Source: JABFRG01 sp046351415 (GTDB taxonomy: Bacteria; Myxococcota_A; Polyangia; Polyangiales; Polyangiaceae). From it: 64,000 nucleotides of DNA. Position 1 is the stretch's first letter. Each line of letters opens with the position of its first letter. The position numbers and the translations under genes are program-made. Below are positions 41,987-50,929 of the stretch, piece by piece. Under the pieces are notes generated by a model. That model saw only the letters and a program-made list of their open reading frames with translations. It searched no databases and was not told where the DNA came from. The DNA lies in NCBI GenBank assembly GCA_046351415.1, contig JAXLYO010000002.1, positions 372,001 through 436,000 on the forward strand. Reading direction: 5' to 3'.

Positions 41987-43696
41987 TTACTCGATGAGCG
42001 AGCGTGCCGCACGGCCTGCGACGTGGGGAGCGATGGAAGCGGCCAACTCGAGCCCTTCCGGCATCATTCCTTGGACTTGTCCGACGACCTGTTCTACGAG
42101 GCTCCGCGCCTCTTGCGCCCCAGGGCCGACCATGGCGACGGCGAAACGCAGCGGCCCCACCCGGCCGGCAGATACACCGACGAGCGAGAGAAGAAGCATG
42201 TCGGTTAACTCGACCGCGCGTGTAGCTGCCCGGCGAAGCGCCAGCATCTCGAGAATCGTCGGACGCTCGGACACGAGGCGATTCGGTCCGCGGAGCTCGT
42301 AGCGAGCCACGGTGAGCGGGGCGTCGACCCACTCTGCGAATGCTGCCTCTTCTTCGAGTGCACGAACGAAAGGCTCGCGCGTGAGAAGCCCCGTGAGGCC
42401 GCAGCGACGTTCGAGGTAGGTCTTCGCTCGCTTGTGTTGCGGGCTGTCCTTCGCGAAGTTGACGAGCTTGAAGCGTAGCTCGCCGAGCTGCACCTCGCCT
42501 CCATGCAGCAAGTTCACCGACTGCTTGCGCTCGTAGGTGTGCTCTGCATACGTGCCGTTCGTGGACTGTCGATCTTCGACTTGCCAACTACCGGAGGTCC
42601 AGCGGAACTCGGCATGAATGCCGCTGACGGTCGCTTCGGGCACGACCACGTCGGCGTCTGGACGGCGACCGATGCTGAGGACCGGCTTGTCGAGGGTAAT
42701 GAGCTCGCCGACGTAGTCGGTCGCGTTGCTCGCGAAGGTCGCGAGGAGTGATTGCGCGTTCGGCGTGAACGTCGCGGCCGCACTTCGACCGAGGGGCGGG
42801 CCTGGGTCGAGCCGATCTTTGACGACCTGCACGGGGCTCGTCGTCAAGGTGACCGGATTGAAGAAGCGCATGTGCCGCGCTTGGAGACGGAGCGCGGGGT
42901 CTTCCGACAAGCAGCGGAAAATCTGCTTCGTCTCGTCGATAGAGAGCTTCGATGGAACGTCGAACTGAATCTGTTCGCGCATCGGACGGGCGCGCGGCTT
43001 GTAGCCAGGCTCGGGAACGCGAGCCGTCCACATCTCCCAAAGCGTGAGTGCGAGCGCGTAGATGTCGTCCTCTTGCGAAGCGCCACCCGAACGGATGCGC
43101 TCCGGCGCCATGTAGTGCGGCGTTCCGCCGTCCGGCGGCGCTCCGGGCCTGCGACCGCTCAAGCGCGCACGCTCTTTCGCGAAGCCGAAGTCGAGGACGA
43201 TCGCCTTGCCGATGCCGCCATCGGGCGAAGCCGTCACCATGACGTTGCCGGGCTTCAAGTCACCGTGGACGAGACCTTGGGCGTGGATGGCAGCGACGCC
43301 ATTGCAAATCTCGCTGCCGATGCGACGGAATTCGTCTGCGGTGTAGCCGCCCTGCGCCTTTTTTCGACGAATATGGGTGTGGAGCGTCTGACCTGTGATG
43401 TGTTCCATCACGAGGATCGGGCCGTATGGGCTCGGTGCAAGATCGTGCACGCGACACACGTTGGGATGGCCGACGGAGCGTGCGTGAATGAGCTCTTGGC
43501 GAAGGGCTTCGTCGTCGCCCGGCTGCCTCGACTCTTCGCGCACCAGCTTCAGCGCGACGGCTTGTTGCGTCGATCGATCGTAGGCGAGAAAGACTTCACC
43601 CATACCGCCTTTGCCGAGACTCTGGCGTATCTCGTAGCGATCGTTCACTACGGTGCCGGTCACCAAAGGAGGCTGAGGTTGACGCTGCGTGTCCAT
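41987..43696 (-). CDS. Ser/Thr kinase with FHA and degenerate GGDEF-like C-terminal domain
   Basis: This 569-residue cytosolic protein has a kinase domain at about 20-285: GKGGMGEV, Lys in AVALKLV, HGDLKPGN with the catalytic Asp but Gly in place of the Arg of HRD, then VLDFGFAKE and APE. An FHA domain lies at about 335-430 (SIGRRPDAD, SGIHAEF, STNGT). Residues about 450-565 resemble GGDEF (CGLTGLLTREPFVRALEEE), with GPLRFAVAM where GGDEF is expected, so cyclase activity is not likely. ATG at 43696 with AAGGA nearby. It lies between alaS and a Ser/Thr-rich membrane protein gene. Confidence 0.85.
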   Translation of the reverse strand: MDTQRQPQPPLVTGTVVNDRYEIRQSLGKGGMGEVFLAYDRSTQQAVALKLVREESRQPGDDEALRQELIHARSVGHPNVCRVHDLAPSPYGPILVMEHITGQTLHTHIRRKKAQGGYTADEFRRIGSEICNGVAAIHAQGLVHGDLKPGNVMVTASPDGGIGKAIVLDFGFAKERARLSGRRPGAPPDGGTPHYMAPERIRSGGASQEDDIYALALTLWEMWTARVPEPGYKPRARPMREQIQFDVPSKLSIDETKQIFRCLSEDPALRLQARHMRFFNPVTLTTSPVQVVKDRLDPGPPLGRSAAATFTPNAQSLLATFASNATDYVGELITLDKPVLSIGRRPDADVVVPEATVSGIHAEFRWTSGSWQVEDRQSTNGTYAEHTYERKQSVNLLHGGEVQLGELRFKLVNFAKDSPQHKRAKTYLERRCGLTGLLTREPFVRALEEEAAFAEWVDAPLTVARYELRGPNRLVSERPTILEMLALRRAATRAVELTDMLLLSLVGVSAGRVGPLRFAVAMVGPGAQEARSLVEQVVGQVQGMMPEGLELAASIAPHVAGRAARSLIE

Positions 43697-43785
43697 CAAA
43701 GCGGGTCCTTGTAGCGTCGCCTGTTCACGGCGTCAGCGCAAGGCCCTAAGTGCCCTGAAACGCTCGCTACTTACATTTTCCTACA

Positions 43786-46485
43786 TCAACCGATCAACGT
43801 GTAGAGGTGCGAAAGCGCGTCTTTCAGCTTGTCCGTTTGGGTTCCGCCCGCTTGCGCCATGTCCGGACGCCCACCCCCCGAGCCGCCGATGATCTGCGCG
43901 ACGCCACGGATGAGTTCGCCTGCTTTGAAGCGAGCGGTGAGGTCCTTCGACACGGTGAGCACGAGCTGCGCCTTCTCGCCTTGCACCGTCCCAACGAGCA
44001 CGATGGCGCTTCCGAGCTTGTCCCGAAGCTGCTCGGCCACTTCGCGGAGCGTCGCAGCGTCGAGCCCCGGAAACTCCGTCGCGAGAACCTTCGCACCGGC
44101 GAGGTCTCGCGCTTCGGCCAGCTTGCCGTCGAGCGAACTCCCGCCTCCCCCGCCTCCACCGAGAGCGACCTTGCGCTTGAGATCTGCCACTTCTTTCTCG
44201 AGAGCCTTCGCATGATCCGCGAGACGCGTCGTCTTCTCGACGAGGTCCGACGGACTTGCCTTCAGTGTCTTGGCGAGCGAGTCGACGGTTGCTTCGAGAC
44301 CGCGAACGAACGCGAGCGCATTCTTTCCCGTGGCAGCTTCGATGCGACGAACGCCCGCAGCGACACCGCCTTCCGAAAGAATCTTGAAGAGACCGATGTC
44401 TCCGAGGGCACGAGCGTGCGTGCCCCCGCAGAATTCGACCGAGTCTTGCGTCATCGTGAGGACACGCACGACTTCGCCGTACTTCTCGCCGAACATGGCG
44501 ACGGCGCCCCTCGAACGCGCGGTCTCGATGGGAAGGACTTCCGTGAGCACCGGAGCGTTCTGGAGCACCTTGTCGTTGACGAGGTCTTCGATGCGGCGAA
44601 GTTCGTCCTCCGTCACCGGCTTTCCGTGTGAGAAGTCGAAACGAAGGCGATCGGGACCGACGAGCGAGCCCTTTTGCGTCGCAGTCGGCCCCAGCACCGT
44701 ACGAAGTGCCCAGTGCAAGAGATGGGTAGCCGAGTGATTGCGGCGCGTTGCTTGCCTCGTCGCGTTGTCGACGAGGAGCGTGAGTTCGTGGCCGGTCTCC
44801 ACCTCGCCTTCGCGGATGCGCCCGTGGTGAACCGTGAGACCGGCGATGGGGCGTTCGGTGTTCTCGATGTCGATGACGGCGCTGCCGCTCTTTGCCGTTC
44901 CTCGGTCACCGACTTGACCGCCAGATTCTGCATAGAAGGGCGTCTCCGCCACGACGAAAGAAATCGCGTCGCCTGCGCTCGCTCGCGTGACGACCTTTCC
45001 TTCTTTCACGACCGTGAGCAGCTTCGACTTTCCGTCTTCGCGATCGTAGCCGGTGAAGCGTGTTTCGCCGGCGGAATTGAGCACCTCCCGCCAGACGTCG
45101 TCGATCGCGGCGTCGCCCACTTTCGAGCCTTCGCTGCGTGACCGCTGTGCCTCGAGGGCCTTCTCGTAGCCTTCGGTATCGAGCGAGAGGTCGCGCTCTT
45201 TGGCAATGACCTCCGTGAGGTCGAGCGGAAATCCGAACGTGTCGTAGAGCTTGAACGCCACGTCCCCCGAAAGTTCTTTCTTGCCCGAAGCGCGGAGCCC
45301 CGCGATTTCTTCGTCGAGGAGTTTGAGGCCGCGATCGATCGTCTCTCGGAAGCGGACTTCCTCTTGCTCGGTGACGCTGGCAATGAGGTCCTTCGCTCGC
45401 GCGAGTTCCGGGTAGTCGCCGCCCATGAGGTCGACGACGGAAAGGGCGACCTCGTGGAGGAATGGCTTCTGGATGCCGAGACGGTGGCCGTGGCGGATGG
45501 CGCGACGCATGACGCGCCTCAGCACGTACTCGCGACCGGCGCGGTCTGGCATGATGCCCTCGGAGAGAAGGAATGCCGTCGTTCGCGCGTGGTCAGCGAT
45601 GACGCGCATCGAGACGTCGTCGTCGGCCAGCGTGCCGCGATACGTCTTCTTCGCTATCGACGCAGCCTTGTCCACGAGCGCGCGCAGAATGTCGCCGTCG
45701 TAGTTGCTGCTCTTGCCCTGCAGAACACTCGCCACGCGCTCGAGACCCGCGCCCGTGTCGACACAGGGCTTGGGGAGGGGCGTGAACGTCGCCTTGTCGC
45801 CGTCGAGCGATCGCACGAACTGCATGAAGACGAGATTCCAAATCTCCATCCAGCCGTTGCCGGCCGCGTCGGGCTCCTGTCCGAACGTCGACACATCGGG
45901 GTTGTCGCCGTGGAAATAGTGAATTTCCGTGCACGGACCGCACGGGCCCGTGTCGGCCATCTGCCAGAAGTTGTCGGCCATACCCATGCCGATGATGCGC
46001 TCGTCGGCAACGCCCGTGACGCGCTTCCAGATCCCCCGCGCCTCGTCGTCGGCCGGAATGCCCTCCTCACCACCGAACACCGTGATGACGAGTCGCTCCT
46101 GCGGGATGCACCAGACCTTGGTGAGGAGCTCCCACGCGTAGCTGATGGCTTCTTCCTTGAAGTAGTCGCCGAAGCTGAAGTTGCCGAGCATCTCGAAGAA
46201 CGTGTGATGACGAGCCGTCACGCCGACATTTTCGAGGTCGTTGTGTTTGCCCGAAATGCGGATGCATTTCTGGCTCGAGGTCGCACGCGTGTAGGAGCGA
46301 ACGTCCTTGCCGAGGAACACGTCCTTGAATTGGACCATGCCTGCCGCGGTGAACATGAGGGACGGGTCGTTCGATGGAACGAGAGAAGCGCTCTCGACGA
46401 CTTCGTGGCCTTTGCCCTTGAAGAAGTCGAGATAGCTACGACGGATGTCCCGAGTGATCGGCGATTCGCCAAAACGCGCTGTCAT
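43786..46485 (-). CDS. alaS: alanyl-tRNA synthetase
   Basis: AlaS charges tRNA-Ala and edits wrongly charged Ser or Gly. It is 899 residues, full length. The class II core is at the N-terminus (SYLDFFKGKGH, FTAAGMVQFKD, TARHHTFFEMLGN). The editing site has NHSATHLLHWAL (HxxxH) and CGGTHA, and a Gly-rich C-terminal linker (GGGGGGGS) leads to the C-Ala domain. ATG at 46485, 28 bp after the glycosyltransferase gene. Confidence 0.97.
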   Translation of the reverse strand: MTARFGESPITRDIRRSYLDFFKGKGHEVVESASLVPSNDPSLMFTAAGMVQFKDVFLGKDVRSYTRATSSQKCIRISGKHNDLENVGVTARHHTFFEMLGNFSFGDYFKEEAISYAWELLTKVWCIPQERLVITVFGGEEGIPADDEARGIWKRVTGVADERIIGMGMADNFWQMADTGPCGPCTEIHYFHGDNPDVSTFGQEPDAAGNGWMEIWNLVFMQFVRSLDGDKATFTPLPKPCVDTGAGLERVASVLQGKSSNYDGDILRALVDKAASIAKKTYRGTLADDDVSMRVIADHARTTAFLLSEGIMPDRAGREYVLRRVMRRAIRHGHRLGIQKPFLHEVALSVVDLMGGDYPELARAKDLIASVTEQEEVRFRETIDRGLKLLDEEIAGLRASGKKELSGDVAFKLYDTFGFPLDLTEVIAKERDLSLDTEGYEKALEAQRSRSEGSKVGDAAIDDVWREVLNSAGETRFTGYDREDGKSKLLTVVKEGKVVTRASAGDAISFVVAETPFYAESGGQVGDRGTAKSGSAVIDIENTERPIAGLTVHHGRIREGEVETGHELTLLVDNATRQATRRNHSATHLLHWALRTVLGPTATQKGSLVGPDRLRFDFSHGKPVTEDELRRIEDLVNDKVLQNAPVLTEVLPIETARSRGAVAMFGEKYGEVVRVLTMTQDSVEFCGGTHARALGDIGLFKILSEGGVAAGVRRIEAATGKNALAFVRGLEATVDSLAKTLKASPSDLVEKTTRLADHAKALEKEVADLKRKVALGGGGGGGSSLDGKLAEARDLAGAKVLATEFPGLDAATLREVAEQLRDKLGSAIVLVGTVQGEKAQLVLTVSKDLTARFKAGELIRGVAQIIGGSGGGRPDMAQAGGTQTDKLKDALSHLYTLIG

Positions 46486-46513
46486 GCGGTTTTCCTACCA
46501 TAAGGCAGGCAAC

Positions 46514-47629
46514 CTAGAGACCGCTTTCCTCGTAGAGAGCGTCGTACTTGCCTGCCACGACCGCGGGGCTGAAATGGTTCTCGTAGTGCGCGACGAGGTC
46601 TTCTGCCTTCGGGGGCGTACGAAGCAAGGCTAATGCAGCGCGCGCCAAAGCCTCCGAGTCTCTTGGTGGCACGACCGTGCAAGCACCGAGCTCCGGCAGC
46701 GGTCCTCCATCCGCCACCACGACGGGTTTGCCGAGCGCCAAGGCTTCGAGGAGGACGAGCGGTAGGTCGACCTTTCCGTAGAGCTCATCGACGGGAAAAA
46801 GCACGACATCGGCAGCGGCGATCCATTGCCACATGTCCTTCACTTCACCCACGTGAAGCGGGGCCATACCCTTTGCGCTGTTCGCACTCGCATCCGCGTG
46901 GAGCCCTTCGACTTCTTTGCGCGCTGCACCTGCCCGCATCGTTTTGGCCCGGCACGCGAACACGACGCGCACGCCCTCGCGCACGAGGGCCGCCGCGGCA
47001 CTTGCGACCGTGCGTGCCCCGGTCGAAACCTCGTAGTCCCCCGGGTAGAGTGCGACCACGTCGGTCTCGGATAGACCGAGCGCTTGCCGCGCCACGGTGC
47101 GCGCACTTCCGCGAGCGATGCCACGCGCAGCGGCTGGTAGCGCCGCGCACGGTGGAACGACGACGATGCGCTTCTTCGCGCCGGCAGCCAGGAGCCGCGA
47201 TTTGGTGTGCTCGCTCAGTGCGATAAGCACGTCTCCGAAGAGCAACTTGGAAACGCCTTCGAAAGACTTGGGAGCGCTCGCAATCGTTTGGAACACGGGA
47301 CCGCGCATGCGACCCATCGTTCGCGCAGCTCGCGCGGCATACGAGGAGGCTGGATTCGGCGCAAAGACGAAATGCCATGCCGCTGCGCGCTCGCCGAGAA
47401 CGAGGCGACCGAACACGCGCGCGTTGGCCTCGAGCGCTGGGGTGAAGGCGCCCGAGGTCACATACACGTCGTCACGACGAACGGAGCTCGGAAGCGAGGT
47501 CTCCGAACCGTCGGTCAGGACGATGGGAGACACACGCGCGAGGTGGCTCGCCACGTCGCGTACGAGGTTCTTCGACCCGTCGTTCCACGGCGGCACGACG
47601 GGTTTGGAAACGAAGAGAACGGTCTTCAG
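46514..47629 (-). CDS. GT4-type glycosyltransferase, apparent CTG start
   Basis: This GT-B fold enzyme should transfer a sugar from a nucleotide donor at the cytosolic membrane face. The C half has the GT4 donor site (VVPPCAALP, PVDELYGKVDLPLVLLEALALGKPVV). The first ATG/GTG/TTG in frame is GTG at 47596, which cuts off KTVLFVSKPVVPPW, a normal first strand and loop of the family. The frame upstream holds no ATG, GTG or TTG before a stop at 47666-47668. The only other candidate is CTG at 47629, which overlaps the thioredoxin-gene stop (CTGA). I use CTG. The acceptor is unknown. Confidence 0.8.
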   Translation of the reverse strand: MKTVLFVSKPVVPPWNDGSKNLVRDVASHLARVSPIVLTDGSETSLPSSVRRDDVYVTSGAFTPALEANARVFGRLVLGERAAAWHFVFAPNPASSYAARAARTMGRMRGPVFQTIASAPKSFEGVSKLLFGDVLIALSEHTKSRLLAAGAKKRIVVVPPCAALPAAARGIARGSARTVARQALGLSETDVVALYPGDYEVSTGARTVASAAAALVREGVRVVFACRAKTMRAGAARKEVEGLHADASANSAKGMAPLHVGEVKDMWQWIAAADVVLFPVDELYGKVDLPLVLLEALALGKPVVVADGGPLPELGACTVVPPRDSEALARAALALLRTPPKAEDLVAHYENHFSPAVVAGKYDALYEESGL

Positions 47630-48168
47630 AGCAGCGACTTGATCTCTTTGTCGATCTCGGCCTCTTCACCGTCGTGGTAGCCCTGGTGGACGAACTTCAC
47701 GACGCCCTGCTTGTCGACGATGAACGTCGTCGGCATGTTGGCCGGCTTCCACTTGTCGGCCTGCGCCTTCTTTTCGTCCCACACGAGCGGGAACTTGGCT
47801 CCGTGCGTGTTGCCGAAGTCGGCAATCTGCCCCTTCTCGTCGTCTTCCGAGATGCCGATGATGACGAGGCTTCCCTTGTACTTGACGTTCAGCTCTTGGA
47901 GCTTCGGGAACGACTTCTTGCAGGGCTCGCACCAGGTGGCCCAGAAGTCGACGATGACGACCTTGCCCTTGTTTCCGGACAGCGAAACTTTGCCTTGGCC
48001 GTTCACGGAGTCGAGCGAGAAGTCGGGACCGGGGTTACCGACGAGACCGCCCTTGCCCGCCGGCGTTGCGCCGCCCGGAGTCGCGCCACCGCCACAACCG
48101 CCCACAGAGATCAGCGAAAGGGCCATCATGAGACCGCCCGCTACTTTTCCGAAAACCTGCTTCGTCAT
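47626..48168 (-). CDS. TlpA/ResA-like thioredoxin lipoprotein
   Basis: This 180-residue protein has a lipobox signal (MMALSLISVGGC), a Gly/Pro linker and a thioredoxin-fold domain: PDFSLDSVNG, the active site DFWATWCEPCKK, and the cis-Pro loop NMPTTFIVD. It should reduce or oxidise disulphides outside the cytoplasmic membrane, perhaps in cytochrome c maturation or peroxide reduction. Its stop overlaps the glycosyltransferase start. ATG at 48168. Confidence 0.92.
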   Translation of the reverse strand: MTKQVFGKVAGGLMMALSLISVGGCGGGATPGGATPAGKGGLVGNPGPDFSLDSVNGQGKVSLSGNKGKVVIVDFWATWCEPCKKSFPKLQELNVKYKGSLVIIGISEDDEKGQIADFGNTHGAKFPLVWDEKKAQADKWKPANMPTTFIVDKQGVVKFVHQGYHDGEEAEIDKEIKSLL

Positions 48169-48257
48169 GGTGCAAAGTTATACCACGACCGACGGCGCGA
48201 AATCAGCAGGCTTTTCTGCACCGAGCTTCGAGCCATGTCTGACCGCTCGGGCTCCGC

Positions 48258-48926
48258 CTATCCCTGCGGCGTCGCGCAGAGTTTCTGGCTTCCCTTGGGT
48301 AGACACTTCAAGCCCGGGTTGCCGCAGCTAGCGTCGCTCGTACACGTCTGTCGACAGGTGTCCGACCCCGTCGGGAACACGACCCAACCCGGATCGCATT
48401 TTCCGTTCACTGCCTTGCGCTTCGGCGTCGCGGCTGCGGGAGCCGTGCCTGCGTCGACCACTGCAGGTGCACCGCCGGCGTCCTTCACGACACCTGCACC
48501 TGCGTCGCGATTGACGACGATGGGCACGTTCGGCGTGTTCGGCGTCGGGGCCTCTGGCATGACCTCGAAGGCTTGGTCGCCGAGCCAGCCCATCGTCTTC
48601 TCACCGTTCGGCGCGGTGAAGGTCACGAGGGCCGCACCTGGCATGGTCGCAATCTTCTTCACACTGGTTCCGGCAGGAATGTGCGCGACGACAGCTCCCG
48701 TGGGCGGCGACTGTCGCACATCGAACTCACGGAGCGTCGTCGCGGTCTCGTCGACCTTGCGCTCGGTGGGATAGCGCGTGATGTTCTTCTCGTTGACCGC
48801 GGGGCCGTCTGCCGCGGGCTTGGCCGTTGCAGCGGTGGCACTCGTTGCGGGCTCGGCGCCGCCCTCCTCTTTCGAACACGGGTTGAGTGAGAGCGCCGAG
48901 ACGGTGAGGATGAGGAGGGTTCGCAT
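48258..48926 (-). CDS. lipoprotein with SH3-like domain
   Basis: This 222-residue protein has a short lipoprotein signal (MRTLLILTVSALSLNPC), an Ala/Thr-rich linker, an SH3b-like segment at about 65-120 (REFDVRQSPPTGAVVAHI, GWLGDQAFEV), a Pro/Asp/Ala linker and a Cys-rich C-terminal module (CDPGWVVF, CRQTC, CGNPGLKC, LCATPQG). SH3b domains often bind cell wall. It is the first gene of the long reverse-strand run, 89 bp before the thioredoxin gene. Confidence 0.72.
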   Translation of the reverse strand: MRTLLILTVSALSLNPCSKEEGGAEPATSATAATAKPAADGPAVNEKNITRYPTERKVDETATTLREFDVRQSPPTGAVVAHIPAGTSVKKIATMPGAALVTFTAPNGEKTMGWLGDQAFEVMPEAPTPNTPNVPIVVNRDAGAGVVKDAGGAPAVVDAGTAPAAATPKRKAVNGKCDPGWVVFPTGSDTCRQTCTSDASCGNPGLKCLPKGSQKLCATPQG

Positions 48927-48938
48927 CGGTTTCGAACG

Positions 48939-50039
48939 CTACGAGGAACTTGGCAGGTCCGTCAACCATCTGCGGAAGATCTCGTAGCCCTCCACGATGA
49001 GTCCCACGCCTGTCGACTCGTTCTTCTGGTGAGCTTGCGCGTTTTCGCCAGGACCGAGATTCACCGCAGGAATTCCGAGCGCTGCGAATCGCGCCACGTC
49101 GGTCCATGCCTGCTTCGGCGCAACGCCCGCGACCCCGGACGCGGCGAGCGCGCGTACGAGTGGGTTCGCGGCGTTCGGGGGGGCCGCAGGTGACAAGTCC
49201 GTTATGTGGATGCGTGCGCGATCGCCCACGAGCCGGCGAAGGTTCTGCTCGGCCTCCTCGAGCGAGTACTTGGGAGCAAACCTGTGGTTCAGATTGACGA
49301 CGAAGCGATCGGGAACGATGTTGCGACCTCGCCCTCCGTCCCAGGCGCGCGTGACGGTGAACACGCTCCGATACGTGACGCCCTCGAGCTCGCACTCTTC
49401 TGGCTTCGCACTCGCGATGTCGGTCAAGAACGCTGCGCCCCGATAGATGGCGTTGTCCCCTTCCCACGGCCGTGCCGAGTGTCCTGTCTTGCCCTCGAAC
49501 GTGAGCTCGGCATGGATCGACCCGCAGCAACCGAGATGCATCTTGTTGTCCGAAGGCTCGAGGCACACCGCGAGGTCGATGCCGAGCAGCTCCTTGTCTT
49601 CGGCCAAGACGGGTCCCAGTTCGTTCTCGGCAAATGGACCTTCTTCCCGCGCGTAGAATACGAGCGTCAGATCGCAATCGGCGCCAAGCGCGTGCCAATG
49701 CTCCGCGAGAGCAATCATGACCGCGAGCCCACTCTTCATGTCACTCGCACCGGCGCCGAACACGCGGTCGCCTTCGATGCGCGCCTTTCCATTCTCGGTG
49801 CGTACGGTATCGAAGTGACCGCACAGTGCCACGTGGGGGCGCCCCTTGGCTTTGGCCCCTCGCGATACGGGCACGACGATGGAGTGGCTATACCTGCGAA
49901 TGGGGGCTGCAAGCGGCAACCGCTCTAGCCGAGCTTTCACAGCGTCACAGATGGCAGCTTCCTCACCGATGGGAGAGTCGATGGCGCAAAGCCAAAGGAG
50001 TGTGTCGCGTAGTTCGGTCGCGAGAGAAGGCGAAGTCAT
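48939..50039 (-). CDS. dapE: succinyl-diaminopimelate desuccinylase
   Basis: DapE is a zinc M20 peptidase-family enzyme that removes succinate from N-succinyl-L,L-diaminopimelate in the lysine/peptidoglycan pathway. It has 366 residues with GHFDTV (His ligand), GASDMKSG (bridging Asp), the catalytic Glu/Glu in AREEGPF, and the dimer segment with KTGHSARPW. Placement 55 bp after dapD on the same strand supports DapE over other M20 enzymes. Only dapD and dapE are present; other dap genes are not in the window. Confidence 0.9.
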   Translation of the reverse strand: MTSPSLATELRDTLLWLCAIDSPIGEEAAICDAVKARLERLPLAAPIRRYSHSIVVPVSRGAKAKGRPHVALCGHFDTVRTENGKARIEGDRVFGAGASDMKSGLAVMIALAEHWHALGADCDLTLVFYAREEGPFAENELGPVLAEDKELLGIDLAVCLEPSDNKMHLGCCGSIHAELTFEGKTGHSARPWEGDNAIYRGAAFLTDIASAKPEECELEGVTYRSVFTVTRAWDGGRGRNIVPDRFVVNLNHRFAPKYSLEEAEQNLRRLVGDRARIHITDLSPAAPPNAANPLVRALAASGVAGVAPKQAWTDVARFAALGIPAVNLGPGENAQAHQKNESTGVGLIVEGYEIFRRWLTDLPSSS

Positions 50040-50094
50040 CGGGCGGTATCCTATCGCGTCGTCCCCTCGAAAGCGAAGGTCGAGCGGACGCGTA

Positions 50095-50916
50095 TCAGAC
50101 GGCGACGCCGAAGTCGCGAAGCGCGCTGTTCAAGCTCACCTTCTTGTCGGTGCTCTCGCTGCGCTTGCCGATGATGAGCGCACACGGCACGCCGAACTCA
50201 CCGGCCGGGAACTTCTTGGGACGTGAACCGGGAATGACCACGGAACGAGCCGGCACGCGACCGCGGTGCTCGACCACTTCGCTCCCGGTCACGTCGAGAA
50301 TAGCGGTAGACGATGTGAGCACGACACCGGCGCCGATGACGGCCTCTCGCCCCACGCGCACCCCTTCGACGACGATGACGCGTGATCCGATGAATGCGCC
50401 GTCTTCGATGATGACGGGCTGGGCCGAAGGAGGCTCGAGGACCCCGCCGAGACCGACGCCGCCGGACAAGTGAACGTCACGACCGACCTGCGCGCAGGAA
50501 CCGACCGTTGCCCACGTGTCGACCATGGTGCCCGTTCCGACGTACGCACCGATGTTGACGTAGCCCGGCATCACGATGGCGCCGGATTCGACGTGAGCGC
50601 CGAAGCGAACGACACCGGGGGGGACGACACGCACGCCCGCAGTATCGAGCCCCTTCTTGATGGGAATCTTGTCGTGGAACTCGAAAGGTCCCACTTCCAT
50701 GCGCTCCATCTTGCGAATCGCAAAGTAGAGAAGCACGGCTTGTTTGAGCCACGCATGGACCGTCCACGGCGCGTCGGGCGCATCGGATGGAGGCGGCGTG
50801 GCGATACGCAAGGCGCCCCGATCGAGCGCACCTACGGTCCGAAGTACGGCATCCGTCGATTGCGGGAGCAAGCTTCGATCTGCGAAGGCCGCTTCGATGC
50901 GCTCTTGATCGGTCAC
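50095..50916 (-). CDS. dapD: tetrahydrodipicolinate N-succinyltransferase
   Basis: This 273-residue enzyme adds succinate to tetrahydrodipicolinate. It has a helical N-terminus and a left-handed beta-helix of hexapeptide repeats (PGYVNIGAYVGTGTMVDTWA, then VGSCAQVGRDVHLSGGVGL), and PSAQPVIIED. The start GTG at 50916 gives the family length; longer reading runs into ndk. It lies between ndk (13 bp upstream) and dapE on one strand. Confidence 0.94.
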   Translation of the reverse strand: MTDQERIEAAFADRSLLPQSTDAVLRTVGALDRGALRIATPPPSDAPDAPWTVHAWLKQAVLLYFAIRKMERMEVGPFEFHDKIPIKKGLDTAGVRVVPPGVVRFGAHVESGAIVMPGYVNIGAYVGTGTMVDTWATVGSCAQVGRDVHLSGGVGLGGVLEPPSAQPVIIEDGAFIGSRVIVVEGVRVGREAVIGAGVVLTSSTAILDVTGSEVVEHRGRVPARSVVIPGSRPKKFPAGEFGVPCALIIGKRSESTDKKVSLNSALRDFGVAV

Positions 50917-50929
50917 GCGGTCGCTCGAC

